NCBI GenBank assembly: GCA_026770585.1
Contig: MU646526.1
Location: 452,064 to 465,461, forward strand
From: Baffinella frigidus
Taxonomy: Eukaryota; Cryptophyceae; Cryptomonadales; Baffinellaceae
Reading direction: 5' to 3'
Length of the DNA: 13,398 nt
Below are positions 1 through 6,456 of the stretch, piece after piece (the stretch's first letter is position 1; each line of letters begins with the position of its first letter). Under the pieces are notes generated by a model that was not told the DNA's origin, did not search any database, and was given only the letters and a program-made list of their open reading frames with translations. The position numbers and the translations under genes were made by a program.

Positions 1-179
1 GCTTAGAGGTGCATCCTACTTAACCCTAAACACGAAACACGGAACCCTCACCCATAACCCTAAAGCCCAAACCCTATACACCAAGCCCCAAACCCTGACG
101 CTCTAGCTCGTGAGACCCCACTAAACCCTAAACCCTAAACCCTAAACCCTAAACCCTCCAAACCCCAACCACTTAGCAG
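1..179. repeat. Degenerate telomere-like repeat tract
   Basis: The C-rich strand carries CCCTAAA units, perfect at about 121-156 and degenerate before that (CCCAAAC, CCCTCAC, ACACGAAAC variants). This is an interstitial tract and not a chromosome end, because unique sequence follows it directly. No gene is visible in it. Confidence 0.85.
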
Positions 180-299
180 TAACCGACGCGAATCTTGCCC
201 GGATTTCCAAGCAAGATTGGTCACGTTACTGGCAAAAAGATGTGTAACTTGTACGGGAATCGTTTTGGTGCCTCTTCTGAAGGCACCGGTGGCTGCTAA
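180..299 (+). other. Unique segment, possible upstream exon
   Basis: This is a non-repetitive island between telomere-like tracts, directly after a possible acceptor (CAG at 177-179). All three forward frames stay open for a while. The frame with codons at 183-296 runs 38 codons to TAA at 297-299. A weak GT at 289 would leave phase 1 in that frame, which is the phase exon 1 of the rhodopsin-like gene needs upstream. The frame and the product are undecided and I recognise no family. It could be the preceding exon of the same gene, the last exon of another gene, or non-coding. Confidence 0.25.
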
Positions 300-380
300 G
301 TAGAGGAGGCGATAGCCTAAACCCTAGAAACTCGGACAAGCTGCTCCTGCGGCGCACATTCTCGCTCGACCGGCTGGAAG

Positions 381-475
381 GTCGAGCGAATCCTACAAAA
401 CTGTCGAGCGAATCGAGGTCGAGCGAATCCTACGAAACTAACTAAGTCGAGCGAATCCTACGAAACCCTGAACAC
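381..475. repeat. Short tandem repeat, GTCGAGCGAATCCTACGAAAC unit
   Basis: Four imperfect copies of a roughly 20-bp unit (381, 403, 418 and 447) are embedded between telomere-like tracts. The last copy runs straight into a CCCTGAACACG tract. No coding signal is seen. Confidence 0.7.
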
Positions 476-700
476 GAACCCCTAAACAACCCTAAACCCT
501 AAACCCTAAACCCTACACAGTGCACACGGGACAAGAAACCCTGAACAGTCAACACAAAACACGAAACCCTAAACCCTAAACCCTGAACCCTGAACCCTAA
601 CCCCTAAACCCTAAACCTTAAACCGGGTCAAAGGTCCACTCAAGCTGAAACCCCAAACCCCAAACCCCAAACATCAAACCCCAAACCCCAAACCCCAAAC
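476..700. repeat. Telomere-like repeat tract with variants
   Basis: CCCTAAA arrays at 490-514 and 565-630 grade into CCCCAAA arrays at 650-700. They are interrupted by short unique pieces such as 515-560 and 627-648. The variant units are typical of decayed interstitial telomeric DNA. Confidence 0.85.
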
Positions 701-850
701 TTATCTCAGAAAACGAGTTCTAAAACTCGTTTTCTTAAGTCAATTCCCCTACAAATTCGTCAACTTGTTCTTTACTCTCCGCATAAGTTGACAAATTTGT
801 AGAGGAATTGACTTAAGAAAACGAGTTTTAGAACTCGTTTTGTGAGATAA
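701..850. repeat. Foldback element with nested palindromes
   Basis: Arms of about 66 bp (701-766 and 785-850) are near-perfect reverse complements around an 18-nt loop. Each arm contains its own smaller palindrome (AAAACGAGTT-CTAA-AACTCGTTTT), so the single strand could fold as a cloverleaf. It sits inside CCCCAAA repeats, with AAACCCC on one side and AAATCCCAAACCCC on the other. There is no coding capacity. It is a MITE-like or foldback mobile element, or a hairpin made by repair. Confidence 0.85.
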
Positions 851-874
851 AAATCCCAAACCCCAACCGCGCAG

Positions 875-942
875 ACGCACCGCCCGTGACGTTGTTTCTC
901 TTCGACGACGAAGACAACTCCTACGCCGCCTTCTGGCACGCG
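875..942 (+). CDS. Rhodopsin-like gene, exon 1 (ectodomain)
   Basis: The exon starts after CAG at 872-874 and ends before GTAACC at 943. It is 68 nt, read as two nucleotides (phase 1 entry) plus 22 codons (phase 0 exit). The peptide is APPVTLFLFDDED followed by NSYAAFWHA: a hydrophobic patch, an acidic DDED stretch, then an aromatic end. I recognise no domain. It belongs to this gene because its phase 0 exit fits exon 2 and because its tail is echoed downstream like those of the other exons. Phase 1 entry means an earlier exon with the start codon exists; it may lie at 180-288 or outside the window. The G/C-ending codons match the other exons. Confidence 0.6.
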
Positions 943-1097
943 GTAACCATGCTCGGATAGCGAGGGGGCAAATAAATCGTTTGAGATTCTGGGCTTCAAT
1001 CCAGGACTCCGTGCCCGATGGGAACTGAGAAAGGGCTCCAATTCTCAGAAACCAGAGGACCCGAGGTCACGCGGAAGGGGGTCGGACCAATATAAAA
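943..1097. other. Intron 1, first part
   Basis: No coding signal or clear repeat was found here beyond a few degenerate words. Exon 1's frame continues only seven codons past the donor to a TAG, which supports splicing at 943. Confidence 0.5.
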
Positions 1098-1549
1098 GCC
1101 GGCTTCTGGCACGCGGTAAGTGGACGCTCCGCGTCAAGTTAAGTTGACAGTTCTCGTCAACTTTCGAACCCCGATTCGCAAACGTGGTTCTGGTACAAAA
1201 CCGTCCAACTTTTGAAACCATCAGCTTTTGAAACCCGATTCGCAAAAGTGGACAGTTCTGGTGCACGAACGATAACTTTTGACGCTGTGCCTCTTCGATG
1301 ATAAGTTGACAACTCATACTCCGTCTTCTGGCACGCGGTATGTACTGCAGGGCCCGATTCGCAAAAACGTGGACAGTTCTGGTACAAAACGTTGACTTTT
1401 GAAATCCTCTCGCCCTAAACCCTAACGCCCCGATTCGCAAACGTGGACGGTTCTGGTGCAAAAACGTCAACGTTTGAAACCAGGACGTTGACTTTTGAAA
1501 CATGGTTTCTCAAAATTCAACGAGGACAACTCATACGCCGGCTTCTGGA
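1098..1549 (+). pseudogene. Three tail echoes of exon 1
   Basis: Partial copies of the 3' end of exon 1 occur at 1098-1115 (GGCTTCTGGCACGCG then GTAAG), at 1281-1337 (most of the exon but frameshifted, then GTATG) and at 1516-1549 (CAACGAGGACAACTCATACG..., truncated before the donor). Two keep a donor-like GT at the right place. They lie downstream of the intact exon only. They are best read as leftovers of tandem duplication; whether any donor is used is unknown. Confidence 0.75.
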
Positions 1550-1615
1550 ATTTCCCCGATTCGCAACAATCAAAAGTGGACTGTTCTGGTACAAAAACGT
1601 TGACTTTTGAAATCT
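1150..1615. repeat. Interspersed tandem repeat in intron 1, about 55-60 bp
   Basis: The motif CCGATTCGCAAAAGTGGAC, then AGTTCTGGTACAAAACGTTGACTTTTGAAA-like sequence, recurs about six times (starts near 1162, 1223, 1353, 1426, 1480 and 1556). Copies are separated by unrelated pieces and by exon 1 echoes. Spacing and units are irregular and the motif is not palindromic overall. Confidence 0.75.
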
Positions 1616-1707
1616 GGAGCCCTTGCCATGCGCAATAATGTTTATAACACTTTTATAAGGAGGGAGCCTCAAGTTTAAATTCTCATGTGTGCGTGGACCC
1701 TAGACAG

Positions 1708-1931
1708 GTCTTGAAGAACCAGACGTGCGACAACCTTCATAGGGTAACGGCCTGAAAATGGGGTAGTTAGGCATACGGTATTGCCTAGGACCTCCTACCG
1801 TAGGCCGAGACTTTTTGGTCCTAGGATCCCTCGGCCTACGGTAGGAGGTCCTAGGCAATGCCGTATGCCTAACTACCCCATTTTCAGACCGTTACCCTAT
1901 CAACACCAAGAAAGTTGCGAAAGCTACGATC
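1708..1931 (+). pseudogene. Head echo of exon 2, split by a foldback element
   Basis: The segment 1705-1734 (CAG then GTCTTGAAGAACCAGACGTG) copies the acceptor and first nine codons of exon 2. The continuation (CACCAAGAAAGTTGCGAAAG, ending about 1931) appears after the foldback element at 1737-1900. The sequence CAAC flanks both ends of the element, as a short target duplication would. Joined across the element, the echo matches exon 2 through its KKVAKAT codons and then diverges. Confidence 0.75.
1737..1900. mobile_element. Foldback element H1, copy 1
   Basis: Arms of 70 bp (1739-1808 and 1831-1900) are almost perfect inverted repeats around a 22-nt loop. The outer sequence reads TTCATAGGGTAACGG at the left and CCGTTACCCTAT at the right. 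Related copies are at 11204-11317 and 12833-13000. It has no coding capacity, so it is MITE-like. It carries GTAACG near the left end and TTTTCAG near the right end, so it could in principle be spliced out as an introner, although no restored exon results here. Confidence 0.85.
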
Positions 1932-1963
1932 ACTTAATCAGTACTTTTATTCACATGGAGCAG

Positions 1964-2082
1964 GTTCTGAAGAACCAGACATGCGACAGCGTCAAGAAAG
2001 TCGCGAAAGCCACCATGACGGAAGGGCCTAGCGGGAAAATCACGGGCTTCAAAAACCTCAAGGGCAAGTTGCCGCACCTCTG
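1964..2082 (+). CDS. Rhodopsin-like gene, exon 2 (ectodomain)
   Basis: The acceptor CAG is at 1961-1963 and the donor GTACAC at 2083. The exon has 119 nt: 39 codons from phase 0, then two nucleotides (TG) completed to Trp by exon 3. The peptide opens VLKNQTCDSVKKVAKATMTE and continues with a Gly/Lys-rich part ending KGKLPHLW. NQT is an N-glycosylation sequon next to a cysteine, which fits an extracellular N-terminal domain before helix A. No family is recognised. Both neighbours fit in phase. The exon has one head echo upstream and two tail echoes downstream. The open frame continues past the donor to 2191, but that extension has no echo and no exon 3 match. Confidence 0.7.
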
Positions 2083-2198
2083 GTACACACGCCAGATTCC
2101 TCGTGGGGGTTCGGCTCTTTCCGAGCGCACTTTTGGGCACCGAACTATCCCAAAAGTAAACAATTCCCCCTTATTCCTTCCGGGGAATTGACTTTTTG

Positions 2199-2447
2199 GC
2201 CACCATGACGGAGGGGCCTGGCGGGAAAATCATGGGGTTCAAGAACCTCAAGGGCAAAGCGCCGCACCTCTGGTACCTAATTTCAAATCAAGCTTTCTAA
2301 AATTGTATTCTGCCAACGAAATTTACCACACAATTTGATCATATTAGTGATAGTAAAGCGTTTGTGTTGTAAATTTCGTTGGTGAGAGGGGCCTGGCGGG
2401 AAAATCACGGGGTTCAAGAACCTCAAGGGAAAAGCGCCGCATCTCTG
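2199..2447 (+). pseudogene. Two tail echoes of exon 2
   Basis: Copies of the last 24 or so codons of exon 2 lie at 2199-2272 and 2385-2447. Each ends at the same GT donor position (GTACCT, GTACGG). Most differences from exon 2 are at third codon positions (GAA/GAG, GGC/GGG, AAA/AAG, CAC/CAT), with Leu/Ala and Ser/Gly as replacements. They lack an acceptor. A foldback (2313-2382) separates the two copies. Confidence 0.8.
2313..2382. mobile_element. Foldback element H3, copy 1
   Basis: The left end CCAACGAAATTTACCACACA pairs with the right end TGTTGTAAATTTCGTTGG. The family terminus ACGAAAATTACYACACA recurs at 8425-8494, 9709-9772 and 10911-10978. It is a short MITE-like element with no coding capacity and lies between two exon 2 tail echoes. 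Confidence 0.75.
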
Positions 2448-2481
2448 GTACGGGAGTGTTCCCAGCCACACAGTAGGCTTC

Positions 2482-2580
2482 GCAGATCGGCCTATTTATT
2501 TTCGTGGTACTAATTAAGAACTGCTCGGTAAATTTAACCGATATTTCGACCAGATTTCTGGTCGAAATTTTCTTTGAAGT
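2482..2580 (-). mobile_element. Dispersed element H6, copy 1 (reverse orientation)
   Basis: The segment contains TATTTATTTTCGTGGTACTA at one end and the palindrome TTTCGACCAGATTTCTGGTCGAAA at the other. The same roughly 100-bp unit occurs at 8101-8182, and in the other orientation at 12681-12790 and 13056-13160. It is non-coding. Just before it, CAGCCACACAGTAGGCTTCG resembles the H5 terminus. Confidence 0.7.
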
Positions 2581-2649
2581 CCACTGGGTGGAGGATGCGA
2601 TGCGTGTGTGCACATGAAGGACGCGATTGTGTGCAAAGGACGTGATGAG
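2581..2649. other. Unassigned intron sequence
   Basis: I see no gene here. It contains a short piece (TGAAGTCCACTGGGTGGA) that resembles the minisatellite at 7778-7945, and it leads into the palindromic repeat region. Confidence 0.4.
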
Positions 2650-3029
2650 TTTACAATACACTCGACGAGTGTGTACTACACTCCACGAGTGTGTACTACA
2701 GGCTCTCAACGATCCCTAGGGCTATTCACCTGGTCTAGTCCCGTTACCTAATAGACTATATCTCAGAATTTTTCTATTGGAGCCATTTCGTACGTTTAGG
2801 GTTTACAAGGCCAGGATGTGTACCGGATCCTTTGCATGGACGCTTTGTGGATTGGAGTCTATGAGGTGCCGCGATGAGATGCAGGCACATGGTGTAGTAC
2901 ACACTCCGCTAGTGTGTCCTACATTCCAGAGTGTGTAGTGGAGTGTGTACTACACTCCATGAGTGTGTCCTACACTCGACAAGTGTGTACTACACACCTC
3001 AAATAATCCCTATAATCCCTACAACGCAG

Positions 3030-3289
3030 GTGCATGGTGACAATGGAGTGTTCCTCGGGGACGTACCTCGTGGTCGTGTCCGCGAAGATCACCTTCTTCG
3101 AGGGTAGTGCACACTTCTCTAGTGTTTCGTACACTCCATGAGTGTGTCCCACACGCTTCAAACGGTCCCTCTATTCGACAAGTGTGTGCAACACACCTCA
3201 AACGGTCTCTCTATTCACGTAACGCAGGTACAAGGTGGCAGTGGAGTGTGGTTCCCGGACGTGCCCAGCGGTCGTGTCTGCGAACACTA
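3030..3289 (+). pseudogene. Two head echoes of exon 3
   Basis: After ACAACGCAG (3021-3029) and GTAACGCAG (3219-3227) come copies of the first two thirds of exon 3. The first reads about 3030-3104 (MVTMECSSG, then VVVSAKITFFE). The second reads about 3228-3289 (KVAVECGSRTCPAVVSAN). Both keep the acceptor and then run into palindromic minisatellite before any donor. A smaller echo, GCAGGCACATGGTG, is at 2882-2895. Confidence 0.8.
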
Positions 3290-3429
3290 GTGCTGTACAC
3301 ACTTGTGGAGTGTGTCCTACTCTCCCCGAGTACACTCGACGAGTGTGCCCTACACGCGTCAAACGGTCCCTCTATTCGACGAGTGTGTACTACACGCTTC
3401 AAATAATCCCTATAATCCCGACAACGCAG

Positions 3430-3523
3430 GTACATGGTGGCCATGGAGTGTGATTCCCGGACGTGCCCGGCGGTCGTGTCCGCGAACATCACCTTCTTCC
3501 ACCCCAACTCCGACGGCACCGTG
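3430..3523 (+). CDS. Rhodopsin-like gene, exon 3 (ectodomain)
   Basis: The acceptor ACAACGCAG ends at 3429 and the donor GTACGC starts at 3524. The exon has 94 nt: one nucleotide completing Trp from exon 2, then 31 codons, phase 0 exit. The peptide starts YMVAMECDSRTCPAVVSANI and ends TFFHPNSDGTV. It has two cysteines and the sequon NIT, again fitting an extracellular segment. It is the only copy here with both splice sites and an unbroken frame. No domain name can be given. It could instead exit at the earlier GT (3521, also phase 0), which would drop one Val. Confidence 0.7.
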
Positions 3524-3654
3524 GTACGCCCCCAATTTCCCCCCGTATAATGTATTTTAGTTTTATAATTTACGAATAGAGGGACCGTTCGAGGTGTGTA
3601 GTATACACTCGTCGAATAGAGGGACCATATGAAGTGTGTAGGACACACTCCAAG

Positions 3655-3895
3655 GTGGTGCACGCGAACATCACGGTTTTCCACCCCGACAGCGACGGCA
3701 CCGTTGTACACCCAACCAACCCCTCTAATCCCTTAACCACACAGCGGGCTGCGCAGGGATTTTCGGTGGGTGACCCACCGAGTTTCCGTTACCTTATCCG
3801 TAGGAACCCCCCTATGACCCTACGCTATTGCCTACTGTAGGGTCACATGTCTTGTGTCCGCGAACATCGCGTTTTTTTTTCCCCAACAGCACCGT
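3655..3895 (+). pseudogene. Two tail echoes of exon 3
   Basis: The copy at 3655-3705 encodes VVHANITVFHPDSDGTV and keeps a donor (GTACAC at 3706). A more decayed copy at about 3856-3895 (TGTCCGCGAACATCGCG, then a run of Ts and CCCCAACAGCACCGTAGTAG) has lost the frame. Both lie downstream of the intact exon. Confidence 0.75.
3737..3845 (-). mobile_element. Element H5, partial copy (reverse orientation)
   Basis: The segment opens with CCACACAGCGGGCTGCGCAG, continues through GGATTTTCGG and CCGTTACCTTATCCGTAGGA, and ends in CCTACTGTAGGG. It matches the reverse complement of the right two thirds of the element at 5004-5159. A small hairpin (CGGTGGGTGACCCACCG) lies inside. It is non-coding. Confidence 0.7.
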
Positions 3896-3904
3896 AGTAG
3901 GCGC

Positions 3905-4170
3905 CTCCCAAACCCTGAACCCTATACTTTGAACCCTACAAGCTTCGGATGTAGGGTTCAACGTATAGGGTTTAGGGCATGTCCCTAATTCCTATACCTT
4001 GAACCCTGAACCCTGAACCCTGAACCCTGAACCCTGCATCCTGAACCCGAAACCTGAAACCCGAAACCCGAATCCCGAATCCCTTGCACACTAATTAATC
4101 CCTTGCACCCTAAACCCTGAACCATAAACCATAAACCATAAACCATAAACCATAAACCATAAACCATAAA
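3905..4170. repeat. Telomere-like tract with an inverted pair and an AACCATA array
   Basis: A 22-bp inverted pair (3918-3939 and 3951-3972, AACCCTATACTTTGAACCCT against its complement) is followed by CCCTGAA repeats (about 4000-4035), CCCGAAAC variants, and a tight 7-bp AACCATA array at 4120-4170. The repeats create a spurious open frame on the minus strand. Confidence 0.8.
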
Positions 4171-4312
4171 CTCGACTTGTCCGTGCGAGACGCCTAGCCG
4201 CGAATAAACGACGGTTGGTCAGTAATTAATTTTTAATGGCGGTTGACTAACCAGAACTGCTCCTGGTCAAAACCTCCCCGGTCAAATCTGCAAGGCACGG
4301 CTTACACGGCGT
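4171..4312. other. Unassigned intron sequence
   Basis: I see nothing coding or repetitive beyond short words shared with the tandem block that follows. Confidence 0.4.
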
Positions 4313-4648
4313 CAAACAACTTAACAACTTTACGGGGGCAAACAACTTAACAACTTTACGGGAGCAGGACTCATGCAGGCAGATGGAGGCCGGTTCCAAA
4401 GCGCTCAAATCTGCCTTCCTCGAGGGGTGATTCCCCCTGCCCGAGGCTCTTTTCCGCCCCAAAGTTGACGGATTTGTACCGCACACCCAGGATGTCAACT
4501 TAGGAATAGTCGGCTTTCCTCGAGGGATGATTCCCCTGCCCGAGGCTCCTTTCCGCTCCAAAGATGACGGATTTGTACCAGAAACCCAGGATGTCAACTT
4601 AGGAATAGTCGGGCTTCCTCGAGGGGTGCTCTCCCCTGCCGTGGCCTG
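4313..4648. repeat. Tandem repeat blocks: 26 bp x 2 and about 101 bp x 2.3
   Basis: CAAACAACTTAACAACTTTACGGG occurs twice (4313 and 4339). A larger unit starting CTTCCTCGAGGGGTGATTCC and ending GATGTCAACTTAGGAATAGTC runs 4412-4513 and 4514-4613, with a third partial copy at 4614-4648. A diverged fragment of the larger unit recurs at about 10190-10252. No coding signal is convincing on either strand. Confidence 0.8.
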
Positions 4649-4884
4649 TTTATAAAGCCTACAAGTGGCTGCGTAAAAACTTTTTTAGAGGAATTGCATG
4701 GGAATTAGTCAGGGGCGTGATAATCCCGAAGAGCTCCGTGGGTAGTCCACTGCCAGGCCGGATATTTTGTAAAAGTCACTTCACCCACAAAATCTGTCAA
4801 CTTAGAAACGAGGTACCCGGAAGGGGTACTTCTTTACTACACATTCGCAGGTGAGTTGACTAATACGAAAACTCCGCCCTGGCA
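4649..4884. other. Unassigned intron sequence
   Basis: This is mixed unique sequence. CTACAAGTGGCTGCGTAAAA at 4650-4669 resembles a piece of the helix E intron at about 12109. TTAGAGGAATTG resembles part of the 701-850 foldback. No gene is seen. Confidence 0.4.
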
Positions 4885-5040
4885 GTGTCGTCGCTCAGCT
4901 CCTCTTTGTACGACTTCATCCGAGTTATGATGAACGGTTTTCCACATCTGTTGGCCACGAGAAAGAATGTAAAAATGGCAAACGTTGACGATGACGGTAC
5001 TATCCACACAGCGGACTTCGAAGGGATTTTGAATAACCCC
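4885..5040 (+). other. EF-hand-like open segment, status uncertain
   Basis: One frame reads SSLYDFIRVMMNGFPHLL, then RKNVKMANVDDDGTIHTADF. The stretch N-V-D-D-D-G-T-I-H-T-A-D (codons 4981-5016) fits a calcium-binding EF-hand loop, with acidic or amide residues at positions 1, 3, 5 and 12, Gly at 6 and Ile at 8. DFIRVMM resembles the exit helix of a preceding EF-hand. Against it: the last codons fall in the terminus of an H5 element, no splice pair fits the phases of exons 3 and 4, and there is only one loop. It may be an exon captured from another gene or chance. Confidence 0.25.
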
Positions 5041-5159
5041 CTAAGCGATAAGACCTACCACCCTACGGTAGGCAACCCGTAGGGACATAGGGGGGTTCCT
5101 ACGGATAAGGTAACGGAAAATCGGCCCAAGATGGGCCGAAAATCCCTTCGTAGCCCGCT
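5004..5159. mobile_element. Element H5, copy with both ends
   Basis: The termini CCACACAGCGGACTTCGAAG and CTTCGTAGCCCGCT are inverted repeats, and GGGATTTT and AAAATCCC extend the pairing inward. Internal palindromes include CCTACGGTAGG and CGGCCCAAGATGGGCCG. Related copies are at 3737-3845 and 6973-7132, with fragments at about 5724-5755 and 6028-6100. It is non-coding and MITE- or introner-like. Confidence 0.75.
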
Positions 5160-5343
5160 ACGGGGACCATCGACTCTTTCCAGTGTTTCATTCTTTTCGT
5201 GGCCAACACATGTTTACCGAGTGGAATCTAGTCCACCTAGTGGAATCCTATGCCCTAAATCTGAATCCCAACGCATTGTGGCCATTGACCTTTTCTTACA
5301 TGTTTTTAAAAACCCTAAATTTGAAACGCGGAACAGGTGGAAG

Positions 5344-5413
5344 GCGATGTCGGTGCGGAACGTCCTCAAGGTGGTCGGCATCTCGCCCTTCGGAGTCTTC
5401 GTCCTCTATGTTG
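5344..5413 (+). CDS. Rhodopsin-like gene, exon 4 (start of helix A)
   Basis: The exit is at the donor GTGCGT (5414), after TATGTTG, phase 1. The peptide AMSVRNVLKVVGISPFGVFV plus LYV leads into helix A, which exon 5 completes with GFCVML. The start is chosen at the AAG acceptor (5341-5343) because it gives the phase 0 entry that exon 3 requires. The nearer-consensus CAG at 5334-5336 would give phase 2 and needs an unseen intermediate exon. The pair CAG-GTGGAAG is therefore a small start ambiguity of seven nucleotides. A tail echo with the same donor lies at 5527-5580. Confidence 0.65.
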
Positions 5414-5435
5414 GTGCGTCAACGTCCTCAAGTTT

Positions 5436-5699
5436 GGTGTTTGGTGTTTGTGGTTTGGGTTTAGGGTTTAGGGTCTAAAGGTTTTAGGTTTCGGTTTTTC
5501 GGGTTCAGGGTATCCGGTTCAGGGTTACGTCCTGAAGGTTGTCGGCATCTCGCCCTTCGGAGTCTTTGTCCTCTATGTTGGTGCGTCACCCTGAACCGGA
5601 TACCCTGAAGCCGAAACACCGAAACCTAAAACCTTTAGACCCTAAACCCTCAACCTCAAACCCCAAACCCCAAACCACAAACCCTAAACACCAAACACC
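5436..5699. repeat. Telomere-like foldback with an exon 4 tail echo in its loop
   Basis: The left arm 5436-5525 is G-rich (GGTTTAGGGTTTAGGGTCTA, then TATCCGGTTCAGGGT). The right arm 5588-5699 is its reverse complement with some extra CCCCAAA units. The loop (5527-5587) is a copy of the last 17 or so codons of exon 4 and its donor GTGCGTCA. Repeat orientation thus flips exactly around an exon fragment. Confidence 0.85.
5527..5580 (+). pseudogene. Tail echo of exon 4
   Basis: Positions 5527-5580 repeat the NVLKVVGISPFGVFVLYV part of exon 4, with synonymous changes (AAGGTT, TTTGTC) and a stop-creating change (CTCAAG to CTGAAG with shifted frame at its start). It keeps the donor GTGCGTCA. It has no acceptor. 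Confidence 0.75.
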
Positions 5700-5710
5700 A
5701 ACCCCGGCAG

Positions 5711-5876
5711 GGTTCTAAGGTCATATGTCCCTACGGATTGCCTACCTATTTAGGGTGTAGGGTTTAGGGGCAACACTCACCCTCGCTACATGCCCCAGCA
5801 GGGTTCTGCGTGGTCTCCTCCCTCAACCCTCAACCCCAACCCTAAACCCTAAACCCTCAACCCTCAACCCTAAACC

Positions 5877-5915
<39 letters not shown>

Positions 5916-6235
5916 ACCCCAACCCTAAACCCTAAACCCTACACCCCAAACCCTAAACCTAAACCCTAAATCCTAAATGCTGGGTTCTGCGTGATGCTGG
6001 TGTCATCGCTGCTCTTCCTAATTTTTCCATATGTCCCTACTGTATTGCCTACTGTAGGGCGGCCCTGCGGTATTGCCTACCGTAAGTTCCTACGAATTAT
6101 CAAAATACATAGCATTAAAAAATCTCATGACTCGGTGATCTTGCGAAAGGGGCAGGGTTCTGCGTGATGCTGGTGTCCTCTCTAAACCCTGAACCCTAAA
6201 CCTAAACCCTGAATCCTAAATGCAGGGTTATCTGT
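5711..6235 (+). pseudogene. Five head echoes of exon 5
   Basis: GGTTCTGCGTGATGCTGGTG, the start of exon 5, recurs upstream of the intact copy at 5711 (only GGTTCT), 5802 (with an internal deletion), 5983 (longest, to about 6022, without CAG before it), 6156 and 6226 (GGTTATCTGTG). Four follow a CAG. Each breaks off at a different point, two of them directly into telomere-like repeat (CCTCCCT-CAACCCT and CCTCTCT-AAACCCT). Confidence 0.8.
5822..5978. repeat. CCCTCAA / CCCTAAA array
   Basis: About 20 heptamer-like units occur, mainly CCCTCAA (5870-5922), passing to CCCTAAA (5925-5975). The array begins inside a truncated exon 5 head echo and ends at the next one. Confidence 0.9.
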
Positions 6236-6285
6236 GTAACCTTTCCGTGTACTACCGACGACTTGACCTTTCCTGGTACCCTTCT
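5979..6285. other. Intron 4, last part
   Basis: Besides exon 5 head echoes it holds H5-type fragments (CATATGTCCCTACTGTATTG, 6028-6100, with CCTACTGTAGG palindromes) and a short CCCTAAA piece (6182-6220). Confidence 0.6.
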
Positions 6286-6289
6286 GCAG

Positions 6290-6336
6290 GGTTCTGCGTG
6301 ATGCTGGTGTCATCGCTGCTCTTCCTCATCTGGGGG
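6290..6336 (+). CDS. Rhodopsin-like gene, exon 5a (helix A)
   Basis: The acceptor CTTCTGCAG ends at 6289. Two nucleotides complete Gly from exon 4, then FCVMLVSSLLFLIWG follows: the core of helix A, ending in Trp as in many fungal-type rhodopsins. The exit is uncertain. A GTCAAG at 6337 and a canonical GTAAGT at 6430 both leave phase 0 and both can join exon 5b. With the second, the protein gains 31 residues (VKAESSRRFMSA, then a Ser/Phe-rich stretch) in the A-B loop. I prefer the first because the resulting A-B loop is of ordinary length and the extra piece overlaps repeat sequence. Confidence 0.65.
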
Positions 6337-6456
6337 GTCAAGGCCGAATCCTCCCGCCGATTCATGTCCGCACCCATTTCTAAGTCGACCTTTCTGTTTT
6401 TCAAGTCAAATCGTGCGTCAACTTATCTCGTAAGTCAACTGTGTGCGTGCGTGTAG

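Larger units (their letters stand above)
2650..3640. repeat. Palindromic minisatellite region in intron 2
   Basis: The motif ACACTCGACGAGTGTGTACTAC and variants (CATGAG, CCACGAG, GACAAG) recurs more than a dozen times. The core ACACTCG-CGAGTGT is self-complementary. Copies alternate with a second word, CTTCAAACGGTCCCTCTATTC or CTTCAAATAATCCCTATAAT. Together with exon 3 echoes they form a higher-order unit of roughly 200 bp (about 3000-3230 and 3230-3430). The palindromes explain overlapping open frames on both strands here, none of which looks like protein. Confidence 0.8.

Noticed and set aside
1-156. True chromosome end
   Set aside because: Telomere-like arrays are degenerate, scattered through the whole window and followed by gene sequence; they are interstitial.
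1086-1097. CCAATATAAAAG resembling a CCAAT plus TATA promoter
   Set aside because: It lies inside the intron between exon 1 and exon 2, the two words overlap and no start codon or first exon follows; an AT-rich word by chance is enough.
1781-2191. One continuous + strand protein from 1781 to 2191
   Set aside because: The first half is foldback element H1 and the last part is past the exon 2 donor; only 1964-2082 is echoed as coding and fits the neighbouring phases.
3211-3711. Long minus-strand frame opposite exon 3
   Set aside because: It crosses palindromic minisatellite and echoes; the + strand reading has splice sites, consistent phase and repeated conservation of codons.
3985-4167. Minus-strand frame with repeated GLWFMVY
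   Set aside because: It is the translation of the 7-bp AACCATA array.
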